A stretch of 22,830 nt of DNA from an uncultured Eubacteriales bacterium (lineage in GTDB: Bacteria; Bacillota; Clostridia; Monoglobales; UMGS1388), in contig URVP01000006.1 in assembly GCA_900551345.1 (NCBI GenBank), positions 1 through 22,830 of the forward strand, in the 5' to 3' direction. Under the pieces are notes generated by a model. It did not search any database. It was not told where the DNA came from and worked only from the letters and a program-made list of their open reading frames with translations. How positions within the stretch are numbered: the first letter of the stretch is position 1; each line of letters opens with the position of its first letter. Both the position numbers and the translations under genes were made by a program. Positions 16,145 through 22,280 of this stretch are shown in pieces.

Positions 16145-16172
16145 AGTGACCCCCCGATTGATTTATATATCG

Positions 16173-16201
16173 ATTTTATCATTAAATTTGTGCTGTGTAA
16201 A
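16173..16201 (-). promoter_or_regulatory. Probable sigma-A promoter of the lipoprotein gene
   Basis: Read on the minus strand: TTTACA (16201-16196), 17 bases, TAAAAT (16178-16173), about 29 bases before the ATG. It lies just after the yabR terminator, so the lipoprotein gene starts a new transcription unit. Confidence 0.65.
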
Positions 16202-16212
16202 TATATTTCTGC

Positions 16213-16245
16213 AAAAAAAAGAAACACGGTTAAGGTGTTTCTTTT
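16213..16245 (-). terminator. Intrinsic terminator of the rqcP-yabP-yabQ-divIC-yabR operon
   Basis: On the minus strand AAAAGAAACAC (16245-16235), a seven-base loop, and GTGTTTCTTTT (16227-16217), running on into an eight-T tract. It begins 13 bases after the yabR stop. Confidence 0.88.
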
Positions 16246-16258
16246 GAAATATTAATAA

Positions 16259-16690
16259 TTAATACTGGCGTTTGTAATTGCTGCCTCTTTTTGATTCAAA
16301 ATTTCTTTTTATGGACTGCATTTTTTCATCGCTGTCCTGTTTGAATCGGTTTAGCATATCGTCAAAAGAGGACGGCTGCGAAGCAGAAGAACCAAAGCTT
16401 ACCTCGTCGGGACGACTGCTGTAAGTTTTTGGAGGGGTATTGCGTTTTTTTTCGTCTTCCATGGCTTTCTTTATGGAAAGACTCATTTTTCCGCTGTCAT
16501 CGATATTAAGGACTTTAACTTTAACTGTTTGTCCCACTGATACATGGTCGTTAATATCTTTTACATATGTAAGGGCAATTTCGGAGATGTGAACAAGACC
16601 CGTTGTTTTGCGGTCAAGCTCAACAAAAGCACCGAATGATGTTATTCCCGTGATTTTACCCTCGTAAATTTTTCCTACTTCAAACTGCAT
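16259..16690 (-). CDS. yabR: S1 RNA-binding domain protein, YabR-like
   Basis: A 143-residue protein with one S1 domain (about 1-75: VGKIYEGKITGITSFGAFVELD, then GLVHISEIA, then VKVKVLNIDDSGKMSLSIKK) and a charged, Ser/Lys-rich tail (about 78-143) without predicted structure. This matches YabR/general-stress-protein-13-like proteins, which bind RNA, probably on or near the ribosome. Position after divIC is the same as in Bacillus subtilis (yabO-yabP-yabQ-divIC-yabR). The best purine-rich site (AAGGGAG) is about 13 bases before the ATG, longer than usual, so initiation may be inefficient. The gene closes the operon, with a terminator directly downstream. In other Clostridia spoIIE often follows; here it does not. 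Confidence 0.88.
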   Translation of the reverse strand: MQFEVGKIYEGKITGITSFGAFVELDRKTTGLVHISEIALTYVKDINDHVSVGQTVKVKVLNIDDSGKMSLSIKKAMEDEKKRNTPPKTYSSRPDEVSFGSSASQPSSFDDMLNRFKQDSDEKMQSIKRNFESKRGSNYKRQY

Positions 16691-16732
16691 AAATTATGTA
16701 ATGCTCCCTTCAAAAAAGCTGATGAATATTAA

Positions 16733-16746
16733 AACACCGTTGTGTT
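16733..16746 (-). repeat. Small hairpin just after the divIC stop
   Basis: AACAC and GTGTT pair around a four-base loop (16733-16746). On the minus strand it is followed by TTAATATT. Five base pairs is weak; it may slightly lower transcription into yabR or protect the mRNA end, but could be chance. Confidence 0.25.
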
Positions 16747-16749
16747 ATT

Positions 16750-17031
16750 TTAATTACCCTTGAGAGCATCCACATAAAGGATTTCGTCAGGCATAATCAT
16801 ACCGTTGCGTTCTCTTGCCAGCTTTTCCATATATTCGGGTGTTCCTATCTGAGATTCCTCGTGTTTTAATTCTTCGTTTCGTATTTCTTCGCTTTCTATC
16901 TGACTGTCAAGAGAAGATATGGTCTGTTTGTTTTTATTAATATCCGCTTGCTGGGAAATAAGCACCCACACGGCATATCCGATTACGCATACAAAAATTA
17001 TCAGTCTGAAAAAGTTTATCTTCCGCCTCAT
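16750..17031 (-). CDS. divIC: Septum formation initiator protein DivIC/FtsB family
   Basis: A 93-residue bitopic division protein. Short basic N-terminus (MRRK), one membrane helix (about 8-26), then a coiled coil (about 28-62: QQADINKNKQTISSLDSQI onward) and the conserved GTPEYMEKLARERNGMIMPDEI (63-84) that precedes the short C-terminal strand region. DivIC pairs with FtsL and DivIB/FtsQ in the divisome and helps activate septal wall synthesis. The order yabQ-divIC-yabR is the ancestral Firmicute one. A separate promoter in the 97-base gap upstream would let the cell make DivIC in growth independently of the sporulation genes yabP and yabQ. Confidence 0.92.
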   Translation of the reverse strand: MRRKINFFRLIIFVCVIGYAVWVLISQQADINKNKQTISSLDSQIESEEIRNEELKHEESQIGTPEYMEKLARERNGMIMPDEILYVDALKGN

Positions 17032-17092
17032 AAGGATAAACCTGACCTTTCAAAAATTTGTTTTCTTATGTATAAAATTAAAATACTTAACC

Positions 17093-17121
17093 ATTATACA
17101 CCTGTTTTTGCCGATTGTAAA
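17093..17121 (-). promoter_or_regulatory. Internal sigma-A promoter in front of divIC
   Basis: On the minus strand TTTACA (17121-17116), 17 bases, TATAAT (17098-17093), about 62 bases before the divIC ATG. Near-perfect, and placed in the largest gap of the operon. Confidence 0.7.
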
Positions 17122-17128
17122 TATCTTT

Positions 17129-17617
17129 TTATGTTTTTTTGCACATTTTTTTTAAGTTTTTTACATAATCATACCAGATTCGCCCGGTGCGTTTAAATAT
17201 GCTTCCAGTTCTTTTAATCCCTTTTCTGCTTAAATTTACCGCTACAAACAACGGTTTGCCCACTATGCGATACACAACTTTTATGGGAAATACTGCAATT
17301 AAAATCACTTTTTCTATAATAAATACGCATGCATTTACCACAAAACGGCTGATGCTCAGTTCATAAACAAGCCACATAGCGAGTATGGTACATATTCCAT
17401 AAAAACGCATTCGTCCGTCGTCAACAATAAGCAGAAACAAAAATATTCCCGCTGCTGCAAAAAGCCAGAATATCCCATCCTGCAAATTTGCGGCAGTAAC
17501 AGAAGGCTTTATCAGCCGACGAAGTATTTTAAAAATGTCATAAAAAAGACCTATGCATATGCCGCAGACTGCGGATAATAAGAATATGACAAGCTGACCT
17601 TGTGCAGTTACAAACAA
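17129..17617 (-). CDS. yabQ: Spore cortex biosynthesis protein YabQ
   Basis: A 162-residue membrane protein with about four hydrophobic segments (roughly 8-28, 48-67, 72-88, 92-118) and a strongly basic C-terminal tail (KGIKRTGSIFKRTGRIW, then KKMCKKT). YabQ is needed for spore cortex formation in Bacillus and sits in the forespore-surrounding membrane. The motif GLFYDIFKILRR (23-34) is the family's most typical part. The start is TTG 17617, supported by GGGAGAG eight bases upstream; no ATG or GTG lies nearby in frame. It begins 15 bases after the yabP stop. Presence of yabP and yabQ suggests the organism descends from, or is, a spore former. Confidence 0.88.
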   Translation of the reverse strand: MFVTAQGQLVIFLLSAVCGICIGLFYDIFKILRRLIKPSVTAANLQDGIFWLFAAAGIFLFLLIVDDGRMRFYGICTILAMWLVYELSISRFVVNACVFIIEKVILIAVFPIKVVYRIVGKPLFVAVNLSRKGIKRTGSIFKRTGRIWYDYVKNLKKMCKKT

Positions 17618-17632
17618 ATTCGTATCTCTCCC

Positions 17633-17905
17633 TTATTTAAAAAGTTTTGCGAAAAATCCTCCGCTGTCCTTTGCAATACTGTCTCCGTAAGATATATTCA
17701 CTACATGTCCTTCTATTACAAATTCACCTGCGTCTACATTAAGCTTGTTGATTTTAAATTCTTCACCCTTTATAATCATAGAACCGAGTTGGGTGTCTAA
17801 AATAACGCCGTCTTCATCAAAGCTGATTACATCAAGTACTCCCGATACCGTTATCTTCTTTCTGTTTTCTACTATAATATTGCTGCTGCCCTGTCTTTCT
17901 TCCAT
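17633..17905 (-). CDS. yabP: Sporulation protein YabP
   Basis: A 90-residue protein of the YabP/YqfC family, which works in the mother cell with YabQ/SpoIV proteins during spore coat and cortex assembly. The segment ENRKKITVSGVLDVISFDEDGVILDT (about 14-39), then GSMIIKGEEFKINKLNVDAGEFVIEG (about 42-67), is the normal core, with an NISYGD turn after it. The frame opens six codons earlier at TTG 17923, but ATG 17905 is chosen because AAAGGAG lies eight bases upstream of it and would overlap the TTG start's codons. It is followed closely by yabQ. A hairpin lies in the 78-base gap from rqcP. Confidence 0.88.
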   Translation of the reverse strand: MEERQGSSNIIVENRKKITVSGVLDVISFDEDGVILDTQLGSMIIKGEEFKINKLNVDAGEFVIEGHVVNISYGDSIAKDSGGFFAKLFK

Positions 17906-17930
17906 AGCTGATGCTCCTTTCAAAAAATGG

Positions 17931-17973
17931 CATAAAAATACCCATGCAATAGATTTTATTCCAATGCATGGGT
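17931..17973 (-). terminator. Possible attenuator/terminator hairpin between rqcP and yabP
   Basis: ACCCATGCA (17940-17948) pairs perfectly with TGCATGGGT (17965-17973), with a 16-base loop. On the minus strand the stem is followed by ATTTTTATG, a short T-rich run. It could partly stop transcription after rqcP and so lower yabP/yabQ during growth. Confidence 0.5.
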
Positions 17974-17983
17974 TTGTATGACT

Positions 17984-18226
17984 TTATTCAATTGTTTTAT
18001 ATAATCCGGGCGCATCGTCTTTTTTTACAACTTCTGCAACATTCAAAATTTCCGCTTTAAATGTTTTGTTTCCGAACTGTATTTCCAATATGTCTCCCTG
18101 CTTTACTTCGGCAGATGCTCTTGCCGTTTTGCCGTTTAGGCTTACTCTGCCTTGGTCACATGCTTCATTGGCAATGGTGCGCCTTTTAATTATTCTGGAA
18201 ACTTTTAAAAACTTATCTAATCTCAT
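17984..18226 (-). CDS. rqcP: RqcP/YabO, S4-domain ribosome quality-control protein
   Basis: An 80-residue protein that is mainly one S4 RNA-binding domain. The start MRLDKFLKVSRIIKRRTIAN matches RqcP (YabO, Hsp15-like), which binds stalled 50S subunits with peptidyl-tRNA and works with RqcH in alanine-tailing of blocked nascent chains. The DQGRVSLNGKTARASAEVKQGD segment (24-45) forms the remainder of the S4 fold. Position as first gene before yabP-yabQ-divIC-yabR is the ancestral order. The ATG at 18226 is supported by homology, but the only strong ribosome site (GGAAGGAG, 18268-18261) lies 34 bases upstream, with a perfect palindrome between. A TAATAT with a weak TTGTTT 17 bases upstream on the minus strand may be its promoter. 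Confidence 0.9.
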   Translation of the reverse strand: MRLDKFLKVSRIIKRRTIANEACDQGRVSLNGKTARASAEVKQGDILEIQFGNKTFKAEILNVAEVVKKDDAPGLYKTIE

Positions 18227-18237
18227 ATTATCATTAT

Positions 18238-18268
18238 AATATAATTTAATTATATTATTTCTCCTTCC
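18238..18268 (-). promoter_or_regulatory. Unusual rqcP leader: distant Shine-Dalgarno plus palindrome
   Basis: On the minus strand GGAAGGAG (18268-18261) is 34 bases from the ATG. Between them lies a perfect palindrome, AATATAATT-T-AATTATATT (18238-18256 as read on the plus strand). Folding it would bring the site to about 15 bases from the start. No better site is closer. Confidence 0.45.
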
Positions 18269-18364
18269 GTTTGTTGATTCATATATTTATATTACACCGA
18301 AACCGGAAATAAAACAATATGTAAAATAAATAAATTTTAATATATTACAGTATGTGATATATAA

Positions 18365-18393
18365 TTGACAAATCTTCAGGCAGAGAGTATAAT
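18365..18393 (+). promoter_or_regulatory. Consensus sigma-A promoter of the first heparinase II/III gene
   Basis: TTGACA (18365-18370), 17 bases, TATAAT (18388-18393): perfect consensus, about 50 bases before the ATG at 18444. An inverted repeat TTACAT (18396-18401) / ATGTAA (18408-18413) falls at the expected transcript start and could be an operator. Confidence 0.82.
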
Positions 18394-18443
18394 TCTTACA
18401 TGCTTATATGTAATTATAAAAGCGAATGAAAGGACTTGTGCAT

Positions 18444-20120
18444 ATGGATATTTCAGTTGGAGCTATAAAAGAAATCGTAAAAAAATCCCCTGTTCATCAG
18501 CAGTATATGGAAAAGATGAAAAAGGATTTTGAATATTTTGAGCGTAATCCCATTCCGATTATTACATACCATATGTTCCGTCGTTTTTTTGACGACGGAA
18601 ATCGTAATGTGTATGAGCGTGACTATTATTTTAGACGCAGAGAGCGTCTTGCAAAATGTACTCTTCTTTATATTGTATACGAAGAAGAAAAGTATTTAAA
18701 TATGCTTGAAGATGTCATTTGGACAATATGTGATGAATATACATGGTCACTCCCTGCACATATTTGGGGAAAAGACTTTGAAAATGTGGGCGGATACCGC
18801 AGTTTGATAGATTTGTTTGCGGCAGAAACCGGTTTTGCACTTAGTGAAATTTATTACCTTATTGGTGATAAGTTTTCACAAATGCTCAAAAAGCGTATTG
18901 AATTTGAAGTTAAAGAAAGGATTATTGATGCGTTTTTAAACCGCAAAAATGGATTTGGATTTGAGTCTGCGGTTAATAACTGGGCAGCAGTTTGTGCCGG
19001 CTCGGTAGGTGCTGCTTTTATCTATATGGCGCAAAGAGAAGAATTTGAGCAGGCTTATCCCCGCATAAAAGCTGCCATGGAGTCTTTTCTTGGAAGTTAC
19101 GGTGATGACGGCTGTTGTATGGAAGGAATAGGCTATTGGGAATACGGTTTTGGATTTTATACTTACTTCGGTGATCTTTTAAGGCGCTACACTGACGGAA
19201 AAATAGACTTCTTCGCAGATAAAAAGATAGAAAATATTGCACAGTTTCAGCAAACTGCCATACTCAAAGGATGCAAAACCATTAGTTTTTCAGATGGTTT
19301 TGAAACTATGAGTTTTCACCAGGGTCTTGCAAGATTTCTTGCCAAAGAATTTAAAAGTGTTAATGTCCCCTCTCAGCAGTATGCGAAAACACCGGATGCT
19401 GATCACTGCTTTCGCTGGGCACCTATGGTTAGAGATTTTGTGTGGATGTTCGATGCTGAAGAAATTGACGATAATGAAGAAAAATATATCTATAAGGAAA
19501 ACGCTCAGTGGTATATCAAATCGTGTAAAAAATATGTTTTTGCAGGAAAAGGCGGAAGTAATGATGAACCGCATAACCATAATGATTTGGGGCATTTTAT
19601 TTTCATTAACGATAATGAAACAGCTCTAAATGATTTGGGATGCGGAGAGTATACCAGAGAATATTTTGGGGCAGGAAGATATGATATAGTTAATAATGCT
19701 GCTTTTGGTCATAGTATTCCTGAAATAAACGGTCAGAATCAGCAGGCTGGTGCACAGTATCGTGCTTATGTGACCGAACACAATGAAAATCACTTCGTCT
19801 TGCAGCTTAAGGAAGCTTATGATGCCGACGGACTTGAAAGCTTTGAAAGACATTTTGATTTTAACGAAAACGGAGTATCGGTTACTGATATTTTTGAGGG
19901 CGATATAAAGACAGTTAGAGAGCGGTTTATAACCAAAGTGCAGCCTCAGGTTATTGGTAATCGGGTAAAAATCGGTAATACAACCATGATTTTTGAAAGT
20001 TTCGTGACGCCTGCCGTTTCATCACAGGTTTACAAGAATCATGCTGCACAGGACGAGACTGTTTATTTTATAGATGTTCATATCAAGGATAAAAACTTCA
20101 AAGTTGAAATTATTGCGTAA
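18444..20120 (+). CDS. Heparinase II/III-family protein (polysaccharide lyase-like), cytoplasmic
   Basis: A 558-residue protein resembling heparinase II/III-type polysaccharide lyases, which cleave uronic-acid polymers by beta-elimination. N-terminal helical toroid (about 1-320) carries NNWAAV (178-183) and EGIGYWEYGFG (227-237) with conserved Tyr231 and Tyr234. The C-terminal beta-sandwich (about 350-558) carries HNHNDLGHF (377-385) and GHSIPEINGQNQ (422-433), the family's H-x-D-x-G and HS...G..Q marks. No signal peptide, so it would act on imported oligosaccharides. ATG 18444 is preferred over ATG 18426 because AAAGGA lies nine bases before it. The fragment at 22281 is a paralogue (both share IDLFAAETG and NWAAVC). 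Substrate is unknown; alginate, heparin-like or other uronate oligomers are possible. Confidence 0.82.
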   Translation: MDISVGAIKEIVKKSPVHQQYMEKMKKDFEYFERNPIPIITYHMFRRFFDDGNRNVYERDYYFRRRERLAKCTLLYIVYEEEKYLNMLEDVIWTICDEYTWSLPAHIWGKDFENVGGYRSLIDLFAAETGFALSEIYYLIGDKFSQMLKKRIEFEVKERIIDAFLNRKNGFGFESAVNNWAAVCAGSVGAAFIYMAQREEFEQAYPRIKAAMESFLGSYGDDGCCMEGIGYWEYGFGFYTYFGDLLRRYTDGKIDFFADKKIENIAQFQQTAILKGCKTISFSDGFETMSFHQGLARFLAKEFKSVNVPSQQYAKTPDADHCFRWAPMVRDFVWMFDAEEIDDNEEKYIYKENAQWYIKSCKKYVFAGKGGSNDEPHNHNDLGHFIFINDNETALNDLGCGEYTREYFGAGRYDIVNNAAFGHSIPEINGQNQQAGAQYRAYVTEHNENHFVLQLKEAYDADGLESFERHFDFNENGVSVTDIFEGDIKTVRERFITKVQPQVIGNRVKIGNTTMIFESFVTPAVSSQVYKNHAAQDETVYFIDVHIKDKNFKVEIIA

Positions 20121-20176
20121 ATTATGTAATTTTATGCTTGATTTGTAATAATAATATTCTGTAAGGATGTGTTAAT

Positions 20177-21763
20177 TTGACCAAAAATAATAAGCAGAAT
20201 TTCCTGCAGGGTGCAATAATTCTTATCGCAGCGAATTTTATAGTTAAAATCATCGGTATGTTTTACCGTATTCCTCTTACCCGTATGCTGGGCGAAACGG
20301 GTATGGGTTATTACAGTACGGCTTATACCATGTATACCTTTATGTTTGCCATAGCTACAGCGGGTTTTCCCGTTGTGGTTTCTAAGATGGTTTCCGAATC
20401 TCTTGCCTGCAAAAACAGGCGTGAGGCGGAAAAGATTTATTACATCGCTATGGCAGTTCTTGGTTTGATAGGGCTTGCCGGCTCGGTCATTTTATATGTA
20501 TTTGCTTATGATTTTGCAAAGTTGATAGGAAACTCAGGAGCGGAAATGTGCATAAAAGCCATTGCACCGGCGGTTTTCTTTGTGGCTCTTATGTCAGCAT
20601 GCAGAGGATTTTTCCAGGGTAATCAGAATATGTATCCTACTGCTTTCTCTGAGGTTATCGAATCCACATGTAAACTTGCAGCCGGGCTTATTTTCGCTTC
20701 GCTGCTTATGCCATATGGCTATCCCGTTGCCGCATCAGGTGCAATGCACGGCGTTACTTTAGGAACGGTTCTTTGTACGGTGTTTCTTGTAACGATGTAT
20801 ATTTTGTACAAGAGAAGAACGAAAAATGATTTTACCATTTATCAAAGCCGGAGTGCTTCGTCCCTTGCAAAGGAGCTGCTTATACTTGCCGGCCCCGTTA
20901 CCATAGGCGCATGTGTTTCCAGCCTTACAAATGTTATAGATATGCTTACCATCATGAACCGTCTTCAGGCTGCGGGGATAACTGAAAAAGCGGCAAATGA
21001 TTTGTACGGTGCATATACAGGATATGCGGTTACTATGTTTAATTTCCCTCTTACTCTTATTTCTGCTTTGGCTATGGCTATTGTGCCTGCCGTTGCCGGT
21101 GCGCTTAAATCGGGAATGAAACTGATGGCTGCAAGGTCTGTTGAGTCTGCACTTCGAGTAACACTTCTTTTTGCACTTCCCTGTGCCATAGGGCTTTCAG
21201 TGCTTGCCAAGCCCATTCTTATGCTTGTTTTTGATGAAACAAGTGCATGGCAGCAGCTTCAAATACTTGCCATAGCAGTTATTTTTGTTTCTTTTCTTTC
21301 GGTTACAAACGCTATTTTGCAGGCGTACGGAAAGATGATGATTCCGGTTATAAACATGCTTATCGGCGGTATTGTCAAGGTTATTATGAACTATGTTTAT
21401 ATTCCTATTAACGGAATAAATGCGGCGCCTGTTTCTACAAATGTATGTTATCTGGTAATTGTAATATTAAATTTAGCATGGATAATTCATATATCCGGTG
21501 TAAAGCTTAAGCTGTTTGACTTTTATCTCCGTCCTGTTATTGCAGTTGCAGCAATGGGCGTCAGTGTGGTGTTTATATACAGCAGACTGATTTATTTCGG
21601 TATAGGAATGAAAATAGCCTGTATTATAGCAGCCGGACTTGGAGCCGTTATATACTTCCTTATGATTTTTGCTGTTAAAGCATTTCGCCGTGAGGAGATT
21701 GTAATGCTGCCAAAGGGAGAAAAATTTGTAGAGTTATTTGAAAAAATCGGATTGCTGAGATAA
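20177..21763 (+). CDS. spoVB: SpoVB/MurJ-type lipid-linked precursor flippase (MVF/polysaccharide biosynthesis family)
   Basis: A 528-residue polytopic protein with about 14 hydrophobic segments, of the SpoVB/YabM/YtgP branch of the MOP flippase superfamily. Members flip lipid II or related lipid-linked sugars across the membrane; SpoVB is needed for spore cortex in Bacillus. Typical marks are the first-helix KIIGMFYRIPLTRMLGE (24-40), then ATAGFPVVVSKMVSE (about 60-74), and ACRGFFQGNQNMYPTA (about 141-156). The start is TTG 20177 with AAGGA nine bases before; nearby ATG/GTG codons are out of frame. Fifty-six bases separate it from the heparinase gene without a terminator, so read-through is likely. 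YabM-like genes usually lie near mazG, hup and rqcP, which fits the hup neighbour here. SpoVB versus general MurJ cannot be told from sequence. Confidence 0.85.
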   Translation: MTKNNKQNFLQGAIILIAANFIVKIIGMFYRIPLTRMLGETGMGYYSTAYTMYTFMFAIATAGFPVVVSKMVSESLACKNRREAEKIYYIAMAVLGLIGLAGSVILYVFAYDFAKLIGNSGAEMCIKAIAPAVFFVALMSACRGFFQGNQNMYPTAFSEVIESTCKLAAGLIFASLLMPYGYPVAASGAMHGVTLGTVLCTVFLVTMYILYKRRTKNDFTIYQSRSASSLAKELLILAGPVTIGACVSSLTNVIDMLTIMNRLQAAGITEKAANDLYGAYTGYAVTMFNFPLTLISALAMAIVPAVAGALKSGMKLMAARSVESALRVTLLFALPCAIGLSVLAKPILMLVFDETSAWQQLQILAIAVIFVSFLSVTNAILQAYGKMMIPVINMLIGGIVKVIMNYVYIPINGINAAPVSTNVCYLVIVILNLAWIIHISGVKLKLFDFYLRPVIAVAAMGVSVVFIYSRLIYFGIGMKIACIIAAGLGAVIYFLMIFAVKAFRREEIVMLPKGEKFVELFEKIGLLR

Positions 21764-21866
21764 AAATGTAAAAAAATTGAAATAAAAAAAGGAATAAATA
21801 AAAATATATAGAATACTATATGTTGAGCAATTGTTTTATAAATCTATACAAAGGAGGTCATTAATA

Positions 21867-22142
21867 ATGAACAAAGCTGAACTCGTTGCAGCTATGGCGG
21901 AAAAGAGCGGTCTTTCAAAGAAGAGTGCTGAAGCAGCACTTAATGCTCTTACAGCTGCCGTTGAAGATGCTCTTAAGGATGGCGATAAAGTACAGCTCGT
22001 TGGATTTGGTACTTTTGAAACAAGAACAAGAGCAGCAAGAACAGGCAGAAATCCCCAGACAGGTGCAGAAATCAAAATTGCAGCTTCAAAGAGCCCCGCT
22101 TTCAAAGCAGGTAAAGCTCTTAAAGATGCAATTGCAAAATAA
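21867..22142 (+). CDS. hup: HU-family nucleoid DNA-binding protein
   Basis: A 91-residue HU protein, which bends and compacts DNA as a dimer. It starts MNKAELVAAMAEKSGLSKK, has the saddle-forming VGFGTFETR (45-53) and the beta-arm RNPQTGAEIKI (61-71) with the intercalating Pro63, and ends in SPAFKAGKALKDAI. The frame opens 12 codons earlier (21831), but ATG 21867 is chosen because a perfect AAGGAGG (21851-21857) precedes it and homologues start here. Codon choice differs from neighbours (CTC, GCA, GAA, AAA favoured), as expected for high expression. I found no convincing promoter in the 103-base AT-rich gap after spoVB. A terminator follows. Confidence 0.97.
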   Translation: MNKAELVAAMAEKSGLSKKSAEAALNALTAAVEDALKDGDKVQLVGFGTFETRTRAARTGRNPQTGAEIKIAASKSPAFKAGKALKDAIAK

Positions 22143-22168
22143 TTTGTTACTTAATGATTAAAAGATAG

Positions 22169-22206
22169 ATCCGTGTCATATTTTGATGCGGATTTTCTTT
22201 TTTTAA
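22169..22206 (+). terminator. Intrinsic terminator after hup
   Basis: ATCCGTGTCA (22169-22178) pairs with TGATGCGGAT (22184-22193) including two G-U pairs, with a TATTT loop, followed by a T-rich tract to 22204. Confidence 0.85.
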
Positions 22207-22216
22207 CAAAAAAACA

Positions 22217-22245
22217 TTGACTTTGATTTTTGAGTGAATTATAAT
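22217..22245 (+). promoter_or_regulatory. Sigma-A promoter of the second heparinase II/III gene
   Basis: TTGACT (22217-22222), 17 bases, TATAAT (22240-22245): one mismatch to consensus, 35 bases before the GTG start and just after the hup terminator. Confidence 0.75.
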
Positions 22246-22280
22246 TTCCATATATTACAGGATGGATAGGAGAGATTTTT

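Noticed and set aside
18341..22260. Shared 10-mer TATATTACAG near both heparinase promoters (18341-18350 and 22251-22260)
   Set aside because: The copies lie at different positions relative to the promoters (before -35 in one, near the transcript start in the other), and AT-rich DNA makes chance likely.
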